A DNA stretch of 64,000 nucleotides from assembly GCA_022702545.1 (NCBI GenBank), contig JAHRBC010000003.1:5332001-5396000 (forward strand), read 5' to 3'. Origin of the DNA: Phycomyces nitens. Lineage: Eukaryota; Mucoromycota; Mucoromycetes; Mucorales; Phycomycetaceae. Within the stretch, counting starts at the first letter, position 1; each line of letters opens with the position of its first letter. The notes under the pieces are model-generated. The model was not told where the DNA came from. It made no database searches and worked only from the letters and a program-made list of their open reading frames with translations. Below are positions 23,601-35,198 of this stretch, piece by piece. The position numbers and the translations under genes were made by a program.

Positions 23601-23789
23601 ACCACATCAGACACCACCAGAGAGGTTGAAGGAATTGAGGTTCACAAGGATGAATTTTTGGCTCTTGACTTTCAAAGCATTCTTCCTGTCCATCGGATTC
23701 TCCTGCCTGTTGCAATTGTGGATTATAAATCTAGTAGTAACATTAACAAAAAACTAGTTGTCCCTTTGCCTAGAAAGGTTTCCGCCTAA
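20700..23789 (+). CDS. Element C tnp2-like transposase (intact)
   Basis: Model join(20700..20850,20921..20998,21060..21227,21310..23789), 958 residues, all introns GT-AG in phase 1. Exon 1 encodes a zinc-finger-like motif (CRCSICKNKEGG...FKHHM), probably for terminus binding. Exons 2-3 are acidic linkers (DSDSDSDNESEDE). Exon 4 holds the catalytic region: first Asp in LNIDWFQPFDG, GLMPGPKEAKT, the Cys motif ACHKCNRQF, second Asp in CTIIDPMHNLFLG, and the candidate acidic residue in WLFGFERYNS. Cuts and pastes DNA ends in the nucleus (family knowledge). Ends TAA 23787-23789. It is convergent with the second gene. Confidence 0.88.
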
Positions 23790-23884
23790 ATATATTTATC
23801 TTATCTCTCTTGTTCTTAATCATAACTTCATAGTTTGTTTTGCGAATCATGTGTTTAAAAAGTAAAAAAGACAAAAACAAAGAT

Positions 23885-25116
23885 TTATTCATTTTTGAAT
23901 ACCCAGGCAGGCAAATTCAAAGTCAGGTGACTTGGGGCAGGAATCTCCTTGATCGTTTTTTGCTGTCTGGGCATTCTTGTCTTTGTCTTTGTTGATGACC
24001 GTCTCAGGTCATCCTCTCTTGCAAGACGGTCAATGACCTCCAGAAGCCGGTTCAACTATATTAAACTTATCAGTCTTTTCTCATCAATCAGCACATCACT
24101 CTACAAAATATTAATTACCTCATCACTTCTCCAACTGGGACGAGCAACACAGAGAACACGCATGCTAATACCAGGCGCAACGTCTTCCATGTCTGATTCA
24201 CCATCAGACATCACATCCTTCTGGAGGACATGGAGATAGGCCATCTCATCAGGGTTTTCAGGCTTATGGCCCATCTCCTCATCGATTGCCCTCCAGTGAC
24301 GTTTGTAGGCCTCCACCCTGCGCAAGTGGATCTATAAAAATTTTCAGATTAAATTAAAAATATCAAATCGTCTTTATACTAACCTCGACGAGCCTGGTAT
24401 TAGCCCGAACCTTTCTCTTCTTGGCAGAAGCTTGCTCTTCACTCATGTTTGAAGTGAGATGGTAGTACTTGTAATTGTTTTTAATTTTTTGCACTACCAT
24501 GCCAGGCCAAAAACCAGCAGCACGAGGCTGCGAGAGAATGTAGTCTCTCAAGTAGTTGATGACCCTGACATTGTCTGGGTGATTAATCTTCTTGTCCTTA
24601 TTCCATTTCTGTTTGCCTTCATTCTCGGCAATCAGAGCAGGATTGTTAGACGTGAGGTTCTTCTTCCACATCTTCTCATTAATGAATTCCTAGATATAAT
24701 TTATTAGAAAATATTTTTTAACAAAATAATAATAATATTCATACCAAGACAATCGCACTCATATCACTAGTACCAAGTGAGCTGGAGGGGCCAACAGAAG
24801 GAGCCATTCCAACGGGACCAGCTTGGCCAAGAGGGAGCTGGCTCTGGACACCACTGGCATGGGCTTCCATGAATGTACTCATGGTCTGGTTGGTCTTGCC
24901 AGCGATGTCATAGACCATTCCCATTCTGGACTTGAGGAACCTCAAGTCTTCAAGGACAGTGGCCATTTCTGTCTGTCCTTGACTACTTTCCTCACTGCTA
25001 CTGGGGGCCCTTGGAAGGATTTCACGCTGGCTAATACGGCCAGCAGCAACACGGTGAATGGGAGCAGTTTGGTTTGCTCTGGCTTTGCGTCCTGAGTTTC
25101 TCTGGTTTGAAGACAT
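23885..25116 (-). CDS. Element C second gene
   Basis: Model complement(join(23885..24055,24119..24331,24384..24689,24745..25116)), 353 residues. The N-terminal exon is Ser/Gln-rich and includes a helical segment (MATVLEDLRFLKSRMGMV). Exon 2 is exactly 306 nt, starts EFINEKMWKKN and carries a basic KKRKVRANTR end. Exon 3 has the acidic DVMSDGESDMED and ends WRSDE before its donor. The architecture matches the second genes of B, D and E. Probably an accessory protein binding subterminal repeats (inference). Intact. Confidence 0.72.
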
Positions 25117-25389
25117 TTTCTAAATATTTTTTTAAATAAAATAAAATAATAAGCATAAATAAATCCATATATATTAACATATATTTCTTTGAATACATAA
25201 ACATACATTATAATTTGCAGTATAAGGTATAGTGTCAAATAAGAACAATAGTATTATATATATATATAAAAGACTGTATTTATATCTTTAAAAAATATAT
25301 CTGGAGTACAGTAAAAAAAGAGTCTTGGGTACACAGTTTTCATAATCCCTTTATTCTCATAATTTATTAGGGCTTACTATAATCTAAAA

Positions 25390-25810
25390 ATGCATATGGA
25401 TTCTTTTTTCCCGATTTTCCCTTTTTCTCTCTCTTTTTACTTTTTGCTTCCTTTATACTCTCTGGTAAGTACTTGAAAATTTTTCACGCAATTAAAGATA
25501 ATCTTTAACATCTTTTCAATTATCTAAAAGGTGTCCTATAGTCACTTTTATTCAAGCTTGCACAAGAAAAAGGTAAATGGGCACACTATTTTTTATTGCT
25601 GTTGCTAATCAGTAATCTTCATCTTGTAGATTCAAAACAACTCCTTTCAATTGCAATGGCCAAAGATGACAATGATGAAGTCGAATGGACAGAATGTACT
25701 TGGTATGTTCAAATATTTTATCACTATTAATACTAATATATTCTGTCTTTACTATCAGCCTTTTTATCAAAGAAAATTGCCGCGTTTTAACAAAGACATG
25801 GAATATCTAA
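25390..25810 (+). CDS. Element C third unit: putative 76-residue protein with hydrophobic N-terminus
   Basis: Model join(25390..25464,25542..25572,25630..25702,25759..25810). All junctions are GT-AG and the frame stays open over three introns to TAA 25808-25810. The first exon encodes a strongly hydrophobic stretch (FFPIFPFSLSFYFLL) like a signal peptide or membrane anchor. The rest is polar and acidic with three Cys in the last exons. Upstream is the start region of the second gene, transcribed the other way. Similar units stand at the same place in B, D and E. I do not recognise the protein. The model could be a spliced noncoding RNA or chance. Confidence 0.45.
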
Positions 25811-27899
25811 CAAACCAGTTTGTCTTGGTAAGTAATCAGTCATTCCTATTGCTTTTCTAACAGAAAAGTATAGATATCTTTTTCTATTACGCGTACACAT
25901 TTTTTGATTGCTATATCATTATCTATCTTGAGATACTGTTTGGTATACCTGAAAATTCGGTCTCAAAGTCTTAGTTGTCTACTCTGTTTGAGCAACTACT
26001 TTTCCAGTTATTCAAGATGATAGTCAATGAATCAGTTATGCTTTCTACCCGTGTTTCAAAAGGTAAAAACAAATTAGTATCAATATAGCTATAGCCATGA
26101 ATCTAGACCAAATTACTAGGCTGTATATTATGAGAAAAATATTTTATCAATAAAAATCTATTCGTAAACTATTTTCCATAACTTATTTATAAAGAAGTAT
26201 AAAATAAACCCCCAATTAAAAGTGTTTAAAGTGTCAAACAGATTAAACAACCAATAAATATACGTCCTTTAGAACATAGGTGAATAGTTTGCAGAAAATA
26301 GTCAAAAAGTTTGCATCTTGATCTATTAAAAAATAGATTTTTTATTGATATTGAAAAAATAGTTCATGTAATGTTTGACTAAAAAGAAATAACACTTTCA
26401 GTTATAGTTCTGTACACTCTTGAGTTTAACAAGCCTACACGTCCAAAAGCAGAGCTTTATATCCACCGAATTACTTCATTATCTTATATGTGTTGTTTTT
26501 TATATATGCAAGATAACATTTCAATTTAATTCTAGAATTTGTTTTTTATTTCACTCAGAATTTTACAAACTATCACATATGGGAATCGGGGGTATTTTTG
26601 CAGTGTACAGGGTAGCGGTTGTGGTGGCGGTAGTGGGCTTTGACAAGGTCATGCAAGCAGAGGGCCTGGTCCAGTGCTCCACTTCGGGGGCGAAATCCAC
26701 CTTGTGCTACGTCCAAGGGAGGAGAGAACTTGGTGAGATCAGGCGCAATACACATCTCAAGTAATTTCTGAAGAACAGAAGTGAGAGAGATTGGCCGATA
26801 ATTGGCAGCATCATTTGGGTTACCCTTCTTGAAGATTGGGAAAACTTGGGCTTGGCGCCAGAGAGAGGGGACATAAGACCACTGCCAACACAGAGTGAAG
26901 AGCAGGGCAAGGAGAGGAGAGAGTTTGGACCAAACGAGCTTAAGCATTTCTGCACGGATATGGTCAGGACCCGGCGCCTTGTGGCTAGGCATAAATCGCA
27001 TGTATTCTTCCACCACTGACGAATCAAATGGGGAGTCAACAGCGGCGAAAGGCAGTTGAGGAGAGGTTGATGGAGGAGGAGGAGGGCGGGAGGAAGGAAG
27101 GATGTGTCCACTATACACCGAAGCAAGGTGGTTGCACATGATGGTTGCTGCAGCAGCTGGGCCATTGTCATGTTGGAAGACATGTTTGGGTTGTCGACGC
27201 CGTTTGATCTGTTTGATCTTGGAAGTGGCCTTGGCACAGTCACGTTCCAGAGACCTACAGAAGGCGTGCCAGGATTGACGTTTTGCTGTCTGGACTTGTT
27301 GACGGAACTCCTGATGTGCATGTTGGTGCCGGCTCCACCAATTGATCTTGTCAATGCCACAAGCGCGACGCCATTGCTTGTAACAACCATCACGATGGTC
27401 GGCTGCCGCTTGAAGGGCAGGGGTCCAGAATTTCTTCCATTTGGATGGGCGGTGAGGGCGGGTACCTATTGAACTACTAAGAGAATCATAAATGAGTGTG
27501 TTGAAATCGTTAGTAAGGGCATCAATGGGGGGAGGAGAGGAGGGCGCACTGCAAAAACTGTGGGGTAAAACCATGTATATAACCAGAAATAAATAGGGGA
27601 AAAGTTTAGGTTTTCAGGGGAGAACAGAATACTACGAGTATGGGAGTAAGCAAGGTTTCTCCTGGGCTCAAAGTCAAATCTCATACAGGTGCAAAGTTGA
27701 AAACTTTTGGGAGAGTAGGGTTTGTTAGCTTTTTCTGCATATAGATTTTTGGTGTTTACCAGATTTTTGTGCTTAAAACTATGTTTTTAGTGTAATAGAT
27801 TATGTGTTTATAAATTGAAAAGACGATTACACACAGCAAATAAAGTTGGGGAGAAGCTGGCTTTCTCCATGGTATCAAGGATATCCTCAAGCAATTAAC

Positions 27900-29463
27900 C
27901 AATCATCGAATACTATTACTGTGCAATCAAGCATAGAATGATCCCCCCCATTGTTTTATACCCCGTACTTATTAGGTTTATGGTTTATATTTGTGTTTAT
28001 TGGAAAGAATAGAATGGTTCTGTACACAAGCTCTAATACTATTACTGTTTATCCTTGCCGCTTCTACCGGCCTACTTGATACTACTTGGATTGGGTGCTT
28101 CACTACTGAACAATACCTGAAAATAGGGACCGACGGCAATTTGGGTGGTTGCGGCAGTATTCTAATACAATAAAAGTTATATTAGTGACATATATTCAAG
28201 AGTGCAGGTGTTGTTCAAGATGCAAGGTATTTTATACTTACATTGTAAGGGATGGATAAGAACGGACAAAGTGGGGCTGAGTTGTGCGGCATGACATGGC
28301 ATCTTGTATGATTAGATTGACTAGAGATGGGGTAAAGTAAATTAGTATGGGTGAATTGGGTAATAGAATAATCAATTTACATATCAGAAACAGAGTTGAC
28401 AATTAAGTAGAGGGATGTTACGTGATGACCAACAATAGATTCTTATTAAGAGTATAGAACAATATTAGTAAATAGCCAGAATAATATTATGGAAAGAGAT
28501 AAAGACCAAGAAAAGGCATTACCATTATGATAACCAGTCGTAGATGATGAAGGGGCCAGATGGGGTGGACAGTGATGGCGGTGGTCTATAGTAGAATAAG
28601 AAACATTAAAGGGGAAAATTATTTGACACAATTTTTTACCATGCCACTGATGACCATACCATATAATAGGCGTGTAAACAGAATATGTCTATAAAATAAA
28701 AAGAGAGAATAACAATAATATTATAGAAAAGTATAGACCAAGAAATGGCATTACCATTATGATAACCAGTTGTAGATGATGGAAGAGATGGACAGGGTGT
28801 GATGGGGGTGACCCAAGTAGAATAAACAACGTTAGAGAAAAAAAAAGTTTGACACCAAAAGGTTCTTTTTTACCATGACACTGATGACGATACCAGTATA
28901 ATAGACTGTGTGAGTGGCGGAAGGCTATAAGATAAAAAGAGAGGATCAGAATAATATTATAAAAAATATAAAGACCAAAAAAAGATATTACCATTATGAT
29001 TACAATTATACATGAAGGAAGAGGTAGATGGGGTGATTGGTGGTGTGGTCTACAATAAAATAAGCAATGTTAGAATAGAAAATCGTTTGACACAAAAAGA
29101 TTTTTTTAGCCCAATATTGATGATTGAACCATATAATAAAGCTGTGTGAGTTGAGGAGGTTTATAAAATATAAAAAAAAAAGAGAGTCAGGATAATTTGC
29201 GAGATGCTAAAGGCACATTCAACTGACCACGGATTGTTTGGATAAGCAATGCAGGCAGGATGTATTGGAATGAGCGCATGTTTATAAAGAAGCCGCTGAT
29301 TTTTTAGTGTAAAGAGGTGTAAAAAAGAAAGAAAAAATGGGCCCGGATATAGGAAACGAGGGAAAGGAAAAAAGAGCAAAAAAGAAAAGAATACAAGGAT
29401 ATATAATTTGAAACAGAGACAGAATAGGTGTAATGGATAGAATCTAAAAACAAATGGAGCCAT
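27900..29463 (-). other. Third multi-exon unit of element D with triplicated exon pair
   Basis: On the minus strand an ATG at 29463 opens 100 residues, very hydrophobic at first (MAPFVFRFYPLHLFCLCFKL). Downstream is a ladder of short blocks, each preceded by TAG and followed by GTAA. Two of these blocks occur three times in tandem. The last blocks end CTTACAAT-GTAAGT and TTTTCAG-GTATT, matching element E (62336-62409 and 62482-62528). A CATTCTATTCTTTCCAATAAA-like tail resembles that of E. Probably spliced and polyadenylated. Coding capacity beyond the first exon is uncertain because the repeated exons do not keep one frame. Confidence 0.4.
28466..29195. repeat. Tandem repeat, about 3 x 237 bp, in the left arm of element D
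   Basis: Units begin near 28469, 28706 and 28950 (AATAATATTAT...). Each contains ATTACCATTATGAT and TTTGACAC motifs and, on the minus strand, two exon-like blocks with GTAATG or GTAAAA donors and TAG acceptors. Units are diverged. Could serve as protein-binding subterminal repeats, or be exon duplications of the third unit, or both. Confidence 0.75.
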
Positions 29464-29697
29464 TCATTAGTGTGCACAAGAAGTGTTTGGATCCACTCAT
29501 CAAACTCTTTTTTTATAAATACTCTATATTTTATATTCTCAAAGGCCTGTTCACACACAACACACCCTTCTGCTTCCCAAAACCTTTCAATAAAACAAAT
29601 ATCAATTGTATGTATAAGACATTACATATTTTATATGAGATCCCATGAAATAAAGACAATTAACAATTGAAAATTATTATTTGATATTTTGTAGATT

Positions 29698-30848
29698 ATG
29701 GCAAACAGACGTGCAATTGCTCCTCAAACAACTGACAAGTTCAGGGAATTGATGGACAGATTGACCAGTGTGGAGGCTGGTTTGTCCAATGTGACTGGAG
29801 AGGTGCGTTCTGTTGGCACCAGGCTAGCCACTATGGACACCAGGCTTGGTGTTATCATCCAAGATGGTGCCAGTACCATTGCCATCTTGGATGGGTTTGG
29901 AAATGTCCCTGGGGCAACTTCTTCTGCCCCCGTTGCTGCTGCTCCTCTCTCCCCCACTGTGGTTGCACTTGCTGCGTTTGAAGCTCCTCAAATGCAGGAA
30001 ACCAACCGCGCGTATGTGAGTATATACTATTGAAATATATTGCTAGTCTAATACCTTCTAAAAATATATTAGGGCTTCATCAGACGCTACCTGAAGACCC
30101 AAAACTTCAGGTCCAACAACCCAGACTTGGTTGAGGCTAACAACCAAAAGCCTAGCTGGAGAACGGACGTGGCCTTTAACGAGAGTCCCAACAAAGAGTT
30201 GGTACTCGAGATAATGGCCTATCTCCAGCCAAGGTTTCTCGAGTCTGGGTTGAGATACCCTGACCTCCGCCGGTATATATACACCAACTTCAATAGAAGA
30301 TGGACTCAGGAGAAGAAGTCTTTTGAGAAGTGAGCAGAAGTGAATGCTCGCTCAAGAAGAAATGGCCGTCAGGTGGATGTGAGTTATTATTTTTATTATG
30401 AAAAGGATTCCTATTAACTCAATTGACAATTATATATTTCATCAGCATCTCACTCGCCACCGGGAGGCATACTCCAATAACAAGGCAGCGATTGACCAAG
30501 AAATGGACCGGGACTGCAGCAATCTCATCCAAAAGGCAGCAATGTCTGAGGGTGAGTCTGACAATGAGGGGAGTGATGCTTCGTTTGGGCGTCACATCCT
30601 CACTGCGCGCCCAAGCTGGCAAAGCGACGAGGTAAATAAATTCGCAAAGAATATTGTTTATTATTTTTATAGAATACTAATGAATATTTTAGTTCAATCA
30701 TTTCCTTGAACTCATCAATGACTACGTGCTTGCCGGCTTGGGAACAAGACATCGTCAGATGCTTCATCAAAAGTTTGGCCGCGTCGACGAAGTAGCAGTC
30801 CCAGAGGGAATGGTCCCTCCCCTGCCTGAATGGGCCGTTAGAAATTAA
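29698..30848 (+). pseudogene. Element D second gene with one TGA
   Basis: Model join(29698..30015,30073..30378,30446..30631,30693..30848). Exon 1 has a coiled-coil-like segment (FRELMDRLTSVEAGLSNV). Exon 2 is 306 nt and contains TGA at 30331-30333; the frame continues through it. Exon 3 (186 nt, same as E) has the acidic MSEGESDNEG and ends WQSDE. Exon 4 ends PPLPEWAVRN, like PQWAFRN of E. A transposition accessory role is inferred. Either a pseudogene or dependent on TGA readthrough. Confidence 0.75.
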
Positions 30849-30994
30849 AAAAATTAAAAAAATAAATAAAAAAACCTCATCTTTGCTCCTCTCATGCACT
30901 CAATCCTAAAGACTCATTCAAATCCTATACTTGTTTATTTTATTCTGGTATGCAATCTTGTTTAAAAATGAGTAAAGACATATTTTATTAAAAC

Positions 30995-33900
30995 TTAAGC
31001 ATATATTTTTTTAGGTAAAGGGATAACCAGTATCTTCTTTACATTATTTTGGGTCATATGTTCAGCCAGTGCTACTTCTAACAGAATGCGATGTACAGGC
31101 ACAATACTGTGGTAGTTGGCTGGAGAAAATTGTGGCCTACAAATGTCAACACTTTCATGTTCTCTTGTACACTCGGAATCAAAGACAAACCAGCGAATGT
31201 ACACGAAAACATGTTGCTTATTGTGATGACGATTTAGTCGGCCATGAGACATAGGGGGCATAGACTGGGAATGGACAAACATATATTGAATCTCGCCTGT
31301 GTACGCAGTCGGATTTTCGTCATCATTTCCAGAGAACAGAGCTTGAACATAAGAACCATGACCGACAGTACCCTTCTTGCCTTTGTATGACTGGCCAAGG
31401 AGATCGATAGACGCGATCTTGCATATTTGGTTGTCAACAAAATACGGCAAAGATGAGGCATGTCGGTAATCCACTAAATCTGGCTTTGCATATACGAGCT
31501 TATAGTGTTCCAAGAGATAGGGATATTCAAGGTTGTTCATTGATTCATACGGTTTCATAGAGAGTGGCAACGCAGAAGGAGGGAGAGGTTTGTTGCCTTT
31601 GATAGAGAGTGGATTCATAGAGGCTTGCATAAATGCTCTCAACCGGAAAGGGCCTTGAGACATGGCATAGGAGGGGGCATAGGAGGAGGCATGGGAGGAG
31701 GCATGGGATGGGGCATAGGATGGGGCATAGGAGGAGGAGGTAAGCTTGGACATAAAGGGGCGGAAGGGGGTTTGACTGGGACATTGAAGAACAGAAGATA
31801 CATAATCACTCTTGTATGCATCATTAATAAAGTTCTTCATGTAGGTGGACTCAAAACCGTCTCGTCTGTTGGTCTTGATGTTTTTTAACAATCTATTGTA
31901 TCTCTCAAATGAAAACAGCCAATAACCGTACACTGGTCCAAAATCACGAATAATGGTATGAAGATGAAGGTGTAGGTGCATGTTACAAGTGAGAAGATTC
32001 GCAGGATATAGGGACTGACATCTTTGACCAAACGTTTCCAGGAAATTGTGGGCATTGGTTGCCTTGGAAAACGAGATTGCTGGCTTGACCAAAAGGTGGC
32101 AGGCATCAACGAAGCTGATACAGTTGTTGAAGTTGTCAGGAGGGAGCACACCTTTCAACAGGACTGGAGAGTATACGAGGACCCAGAACTTCCACTCGTC
32201 TGCTTTCATGTAGGAAAAGCCTTTTCCGATCTTGCCTTTGAGGACAGCATAATCGGCCGGCAGAACCATAGACTCGGCAGTCTTTTGCATGGCAGCAAGA
32301 TCATGGTCTGTGATCAGGCCATCGTCAATCCACCTCTCGACCATTCGCTTGGCCGTACCCAAGAAGAGATTGTGCATGGGATCAATGATCGTGCAGCAAA
32401 CAACGTCAAAGTATCCAAGGCGATGCAACTGGGACCATCGAACGCCATTTTCGATTTCCAGCTGATGCCTTTCTGAGGGCGTACTGGCACTCTTCCACAC
32501 CTCAGCATGCAACCGATTTTCGACACCACTGCGAAGGGACCACTGTGCAGAGTTGAAGCCACAAAAGTCAACGCTGTTTGTTCCGTCCAAACGAGAGAAA
32601 CCACGACTACACTTGAAGCATGCATGGGTGCTGTTGTGGGAAGTAAACCCACTCATCTTTCTGGCAGCTGGAATGTTGCACGCCACCATAAACAACGCAG
32701 CACGGACAGTAACACCTGATGAACACTCGGCAGTTTGCATCTTCACACCAACGTACAGCTCTTCCAAATCGTCCACCAACAGCTTGAGATAGTGGTTGAT
32801 CTCGTCAGATTTTGGTTCCTTGGGCCCAGGCATAAGTCCAACAAGAATGATGTTCTCTGCCTTGAATCGCTCAGCCCTAGGAAGATTGTTGATGGCCAAG
32901 TAGATTGCACCACAGGAATAGGTCACCCCATCGAATGGCTGGAACCAGTCAACGTTCAATGTTAGCATGAGAGAACGTGGGTCTTGGATGAAAGAAACAC
33001 CATTCAAGTCCTTGAGCTCCTTCCACATGGCGCCGTCGTACACATTGCACATTGTGTCTTTGACCTTCAGCTCCTTGTTCCAATGGCGGATTCTTGCTTC
33101 GAAATCTGGGCGGAGGAAAAACACTCTCAACGCCTGCTTGACAGAATGGTAGTTGTATTGGCGTCTGGCTACCAAAGCACCTGATGATAACACCTTCATC
33201 AACTGGGAATCGCAAGAGGAACGTGCTCCTGGCTTCTGGAAATCACACCGAAGGGGAACAGACCCAGCTTCCTCGTACACCTTGTGACAATCCTGGCACA
33301 CAACAGATTTCCTTATTCCTTGGGACATGGCTGAAAATCCTGTCATGCACTGCAGACCAAGCAGGCTTGTGGGCAGTTGGAAATCTTGATCATAGATTGT
33401 CAAGAGCTTGTTGACAAACTCGATCAAGACAACGGCGCCCTTGTCAACCACATAACGGGATGCAAACAGGACAACAGAAATGGTGATGAACCTGTGCACT
33501 GGGTTTTCAGGCATTTGGGGGGAGGCAAAAGGATCTATTTTAAAATGGAAAATATTAACACCCAATTTTTTAGGCTTTTTCTCTATTTAACACTGACCTT
33601 CACCATCCAACTCCTCAACTTTGATCTCTTCCAAATCGCCCTCGTCGTCATCATCACCACCGTTCATCTCATTCTCATCAGCATCAGCATCAGCATCGGC
33701 ATTGGCATTAGCCTCATTGTCAGCACCAATTTCGCCATGATTGGCAAAAGGATCGGCTTCCAAAAATGGCGAGTTCTCCTGATCACCAAGTATATCTGAG
33801 GACCCGACTTTATGGAACAAGGTAGCCAGATATAGAATATAGTAGTTATTTAGTTTCTGTTGCTATGCCAATAAATAATCCTTACGTTCAAAATCAACAT

Positions 33901-34128
33901 CTATCATATTGCGTTGAGAGGAGATTTCTAGTAAAATATATTATGATACAATTCATAGAGTGTTTACAAAAGTAACTTGCCCCTTTCGCAATTTTCAAGA
34001 CGCTCTAATCTTGCTCTCTTTGCATGACGTTGAGCAGTCAGTTTCTGGACAAGACTGTAACCATTCTTGCTTGTACTGCATCTAGGGCAAAAGCACTTCT
34101 CATTGTAGACATCGGAAGTAGAAGACAT
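30995..34128 (-). CDS. Element D tnp2-like transposase (intact)
   Basis: Model complement(join(30995..33534,33598..33807,33887..33928,33981..34128)), 979 residues, introns all in phase 1. The first intron would use a GC donor (GGGCAAGT) to keep frame; the others are GT-AG. Exon 1: zinc-type CFCPRCSTSKNG...QRHAKRAR. Exon 3: acidic (NGGDDDDEGDLEE). Exon 4: VDWFQPFDG (first Asp), CFKCSRGFS, CTIIDPMHNLFLG (second Asp), WLFSFERYN. A short repeat of YAPS/HASS units lies in the C-terminal third (about 31660-31735). Convergent with the second gene. Confidence 0.88.
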
Positions 34129-35198
34129 GGTATTTGTGTATTGAAGTTTAAACAAAAAGGAAACAAGTGTTACATATGCTTTATTTGCTACGGTTTTATA
34201 AGAGTATAAAAATATTATCTCCTGTTCTTTATATCCAAGCCAATTAAATACAATAAAACAATATTTTCAAGGTGATCACAAAAAAACGTGTTGAGTTGCA
34301 AATTTGCTTCAGCTTTCTCCACGTTCTCAGTTAACTGTGCACAGTAGAATAGCCCACCATTTTCCCAGTGGCGGGTTCTGTACAATGTCTTGCAAGGTGT
34401 TGAGGAGGGGTGTGGCGTTGAGGATGAGGGAATCGGTGTAGAGTTGAAGGACGTCTGGTTCCTTGAGGCGTGAGAGGTTCCAGAGTCGGCGGAGAGGGGG
34501 TGGAGATGGAGGGGAAGGGTCAAGGTCATAGGTGAAGGAAAGTGAAAGAAGTCGGTGGTCAGAGCCTAGGGAGAGTTCGGTTTGAATGTGGAGAGAGGGA
34601 TTGGCGAAATTGGTGTTGGTGATGAATAGGTCAATGATACTGCTAATTTCGACTTCACGGCGAAAGGAAATGTAGGTGGGTGTGCAAGGAGAGAGTGAGC
34701 CATTAAGGACAGTGAGGGATCTTTCTTCTAGCCATGCACTAAGTGCTAGGCCGCGAGAATTTGTGGCATAATCTCCAGTGATGGAACCCAGACGGGCATT
34801 GAAGTCCCCACAAAGGAGGGTGTCTTCAGTCAAAGGAATGTCAGAGAGAACAGAGAGGGCATTGGCAGTGGACATAGAGGGGGGGAGGTAAACACAAACC
34901 AGTCGAAGGGTGCCAATCTTGACGGCGAGGGCATAGTTGTTGGGCATAGGGATTTGGGTGACGGTGTAAGGACAGGAGAGGGAGACTAACAATGAAACTC
35001 CCATCGACCCACGGTATGTCCCAGCAACAGGGGGTCCGTACAAATGAAATTGGGACCATGATGTGAGAATATGCGCAGGTGACAGGAGCCATGTTTCTGT
35101 GATGAAGAGCATATGGAGGGACTGACAGTGGTTGAGCACGTTGTTTATGGCATGGGGTTGAAGCCCATTGGCATTCCATAAGCCTATAGAAAGCTCAC

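Larger units (their letters stand above)
20448..26605. mobile_element. tnp2/CACTA-type DNA transposon C (no matching TSD)
   Basis: 32-bp terminal inverted repeats beginning CACTGCAAAAATACCCCC, one mismatch between ends (20448-20479 and 26574-26605). Contents: transposase (plus), second gene (minus), third unit (plus). All three gene models are open. The flanks do not match: CTC on the left (sequence of element B exon 2) and TAC on the right (LINE1), so the two flanks come from different insertion sites. Confidence 0.92.
27547..34370. mobile_element. tnp2/CACTA-type DNA transposon D, TSD GCG
   Basis: Left end CACTGCAAAAACTGTGGGG, right end complement of CACTGGGAAAATGGTGGG; GCG at 27544-27546 and 34371-34373. 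Inserted in LINE1 ORF2. Contents left to right: third unit (minus), second gene (plus), transposase (minus). The transposase model is fully open; the second gene has one TGA. Confidence 0.93.

Noticed and set aside
29304..29558. Other short minus-strand frame over the D left arm
   Set aside because: It overlaps the first exon of the third unit in another phase, and is Phe/Leu/Ser-rich only because the DNA is pyrimidine-rich.
34327..34370. Natural C-terminus of LINE1 ORF2 ending within the D terminal repeat
   Set aside because: Read-in to element D produces a short false tail; removing D restores the LINE frame on the other side.
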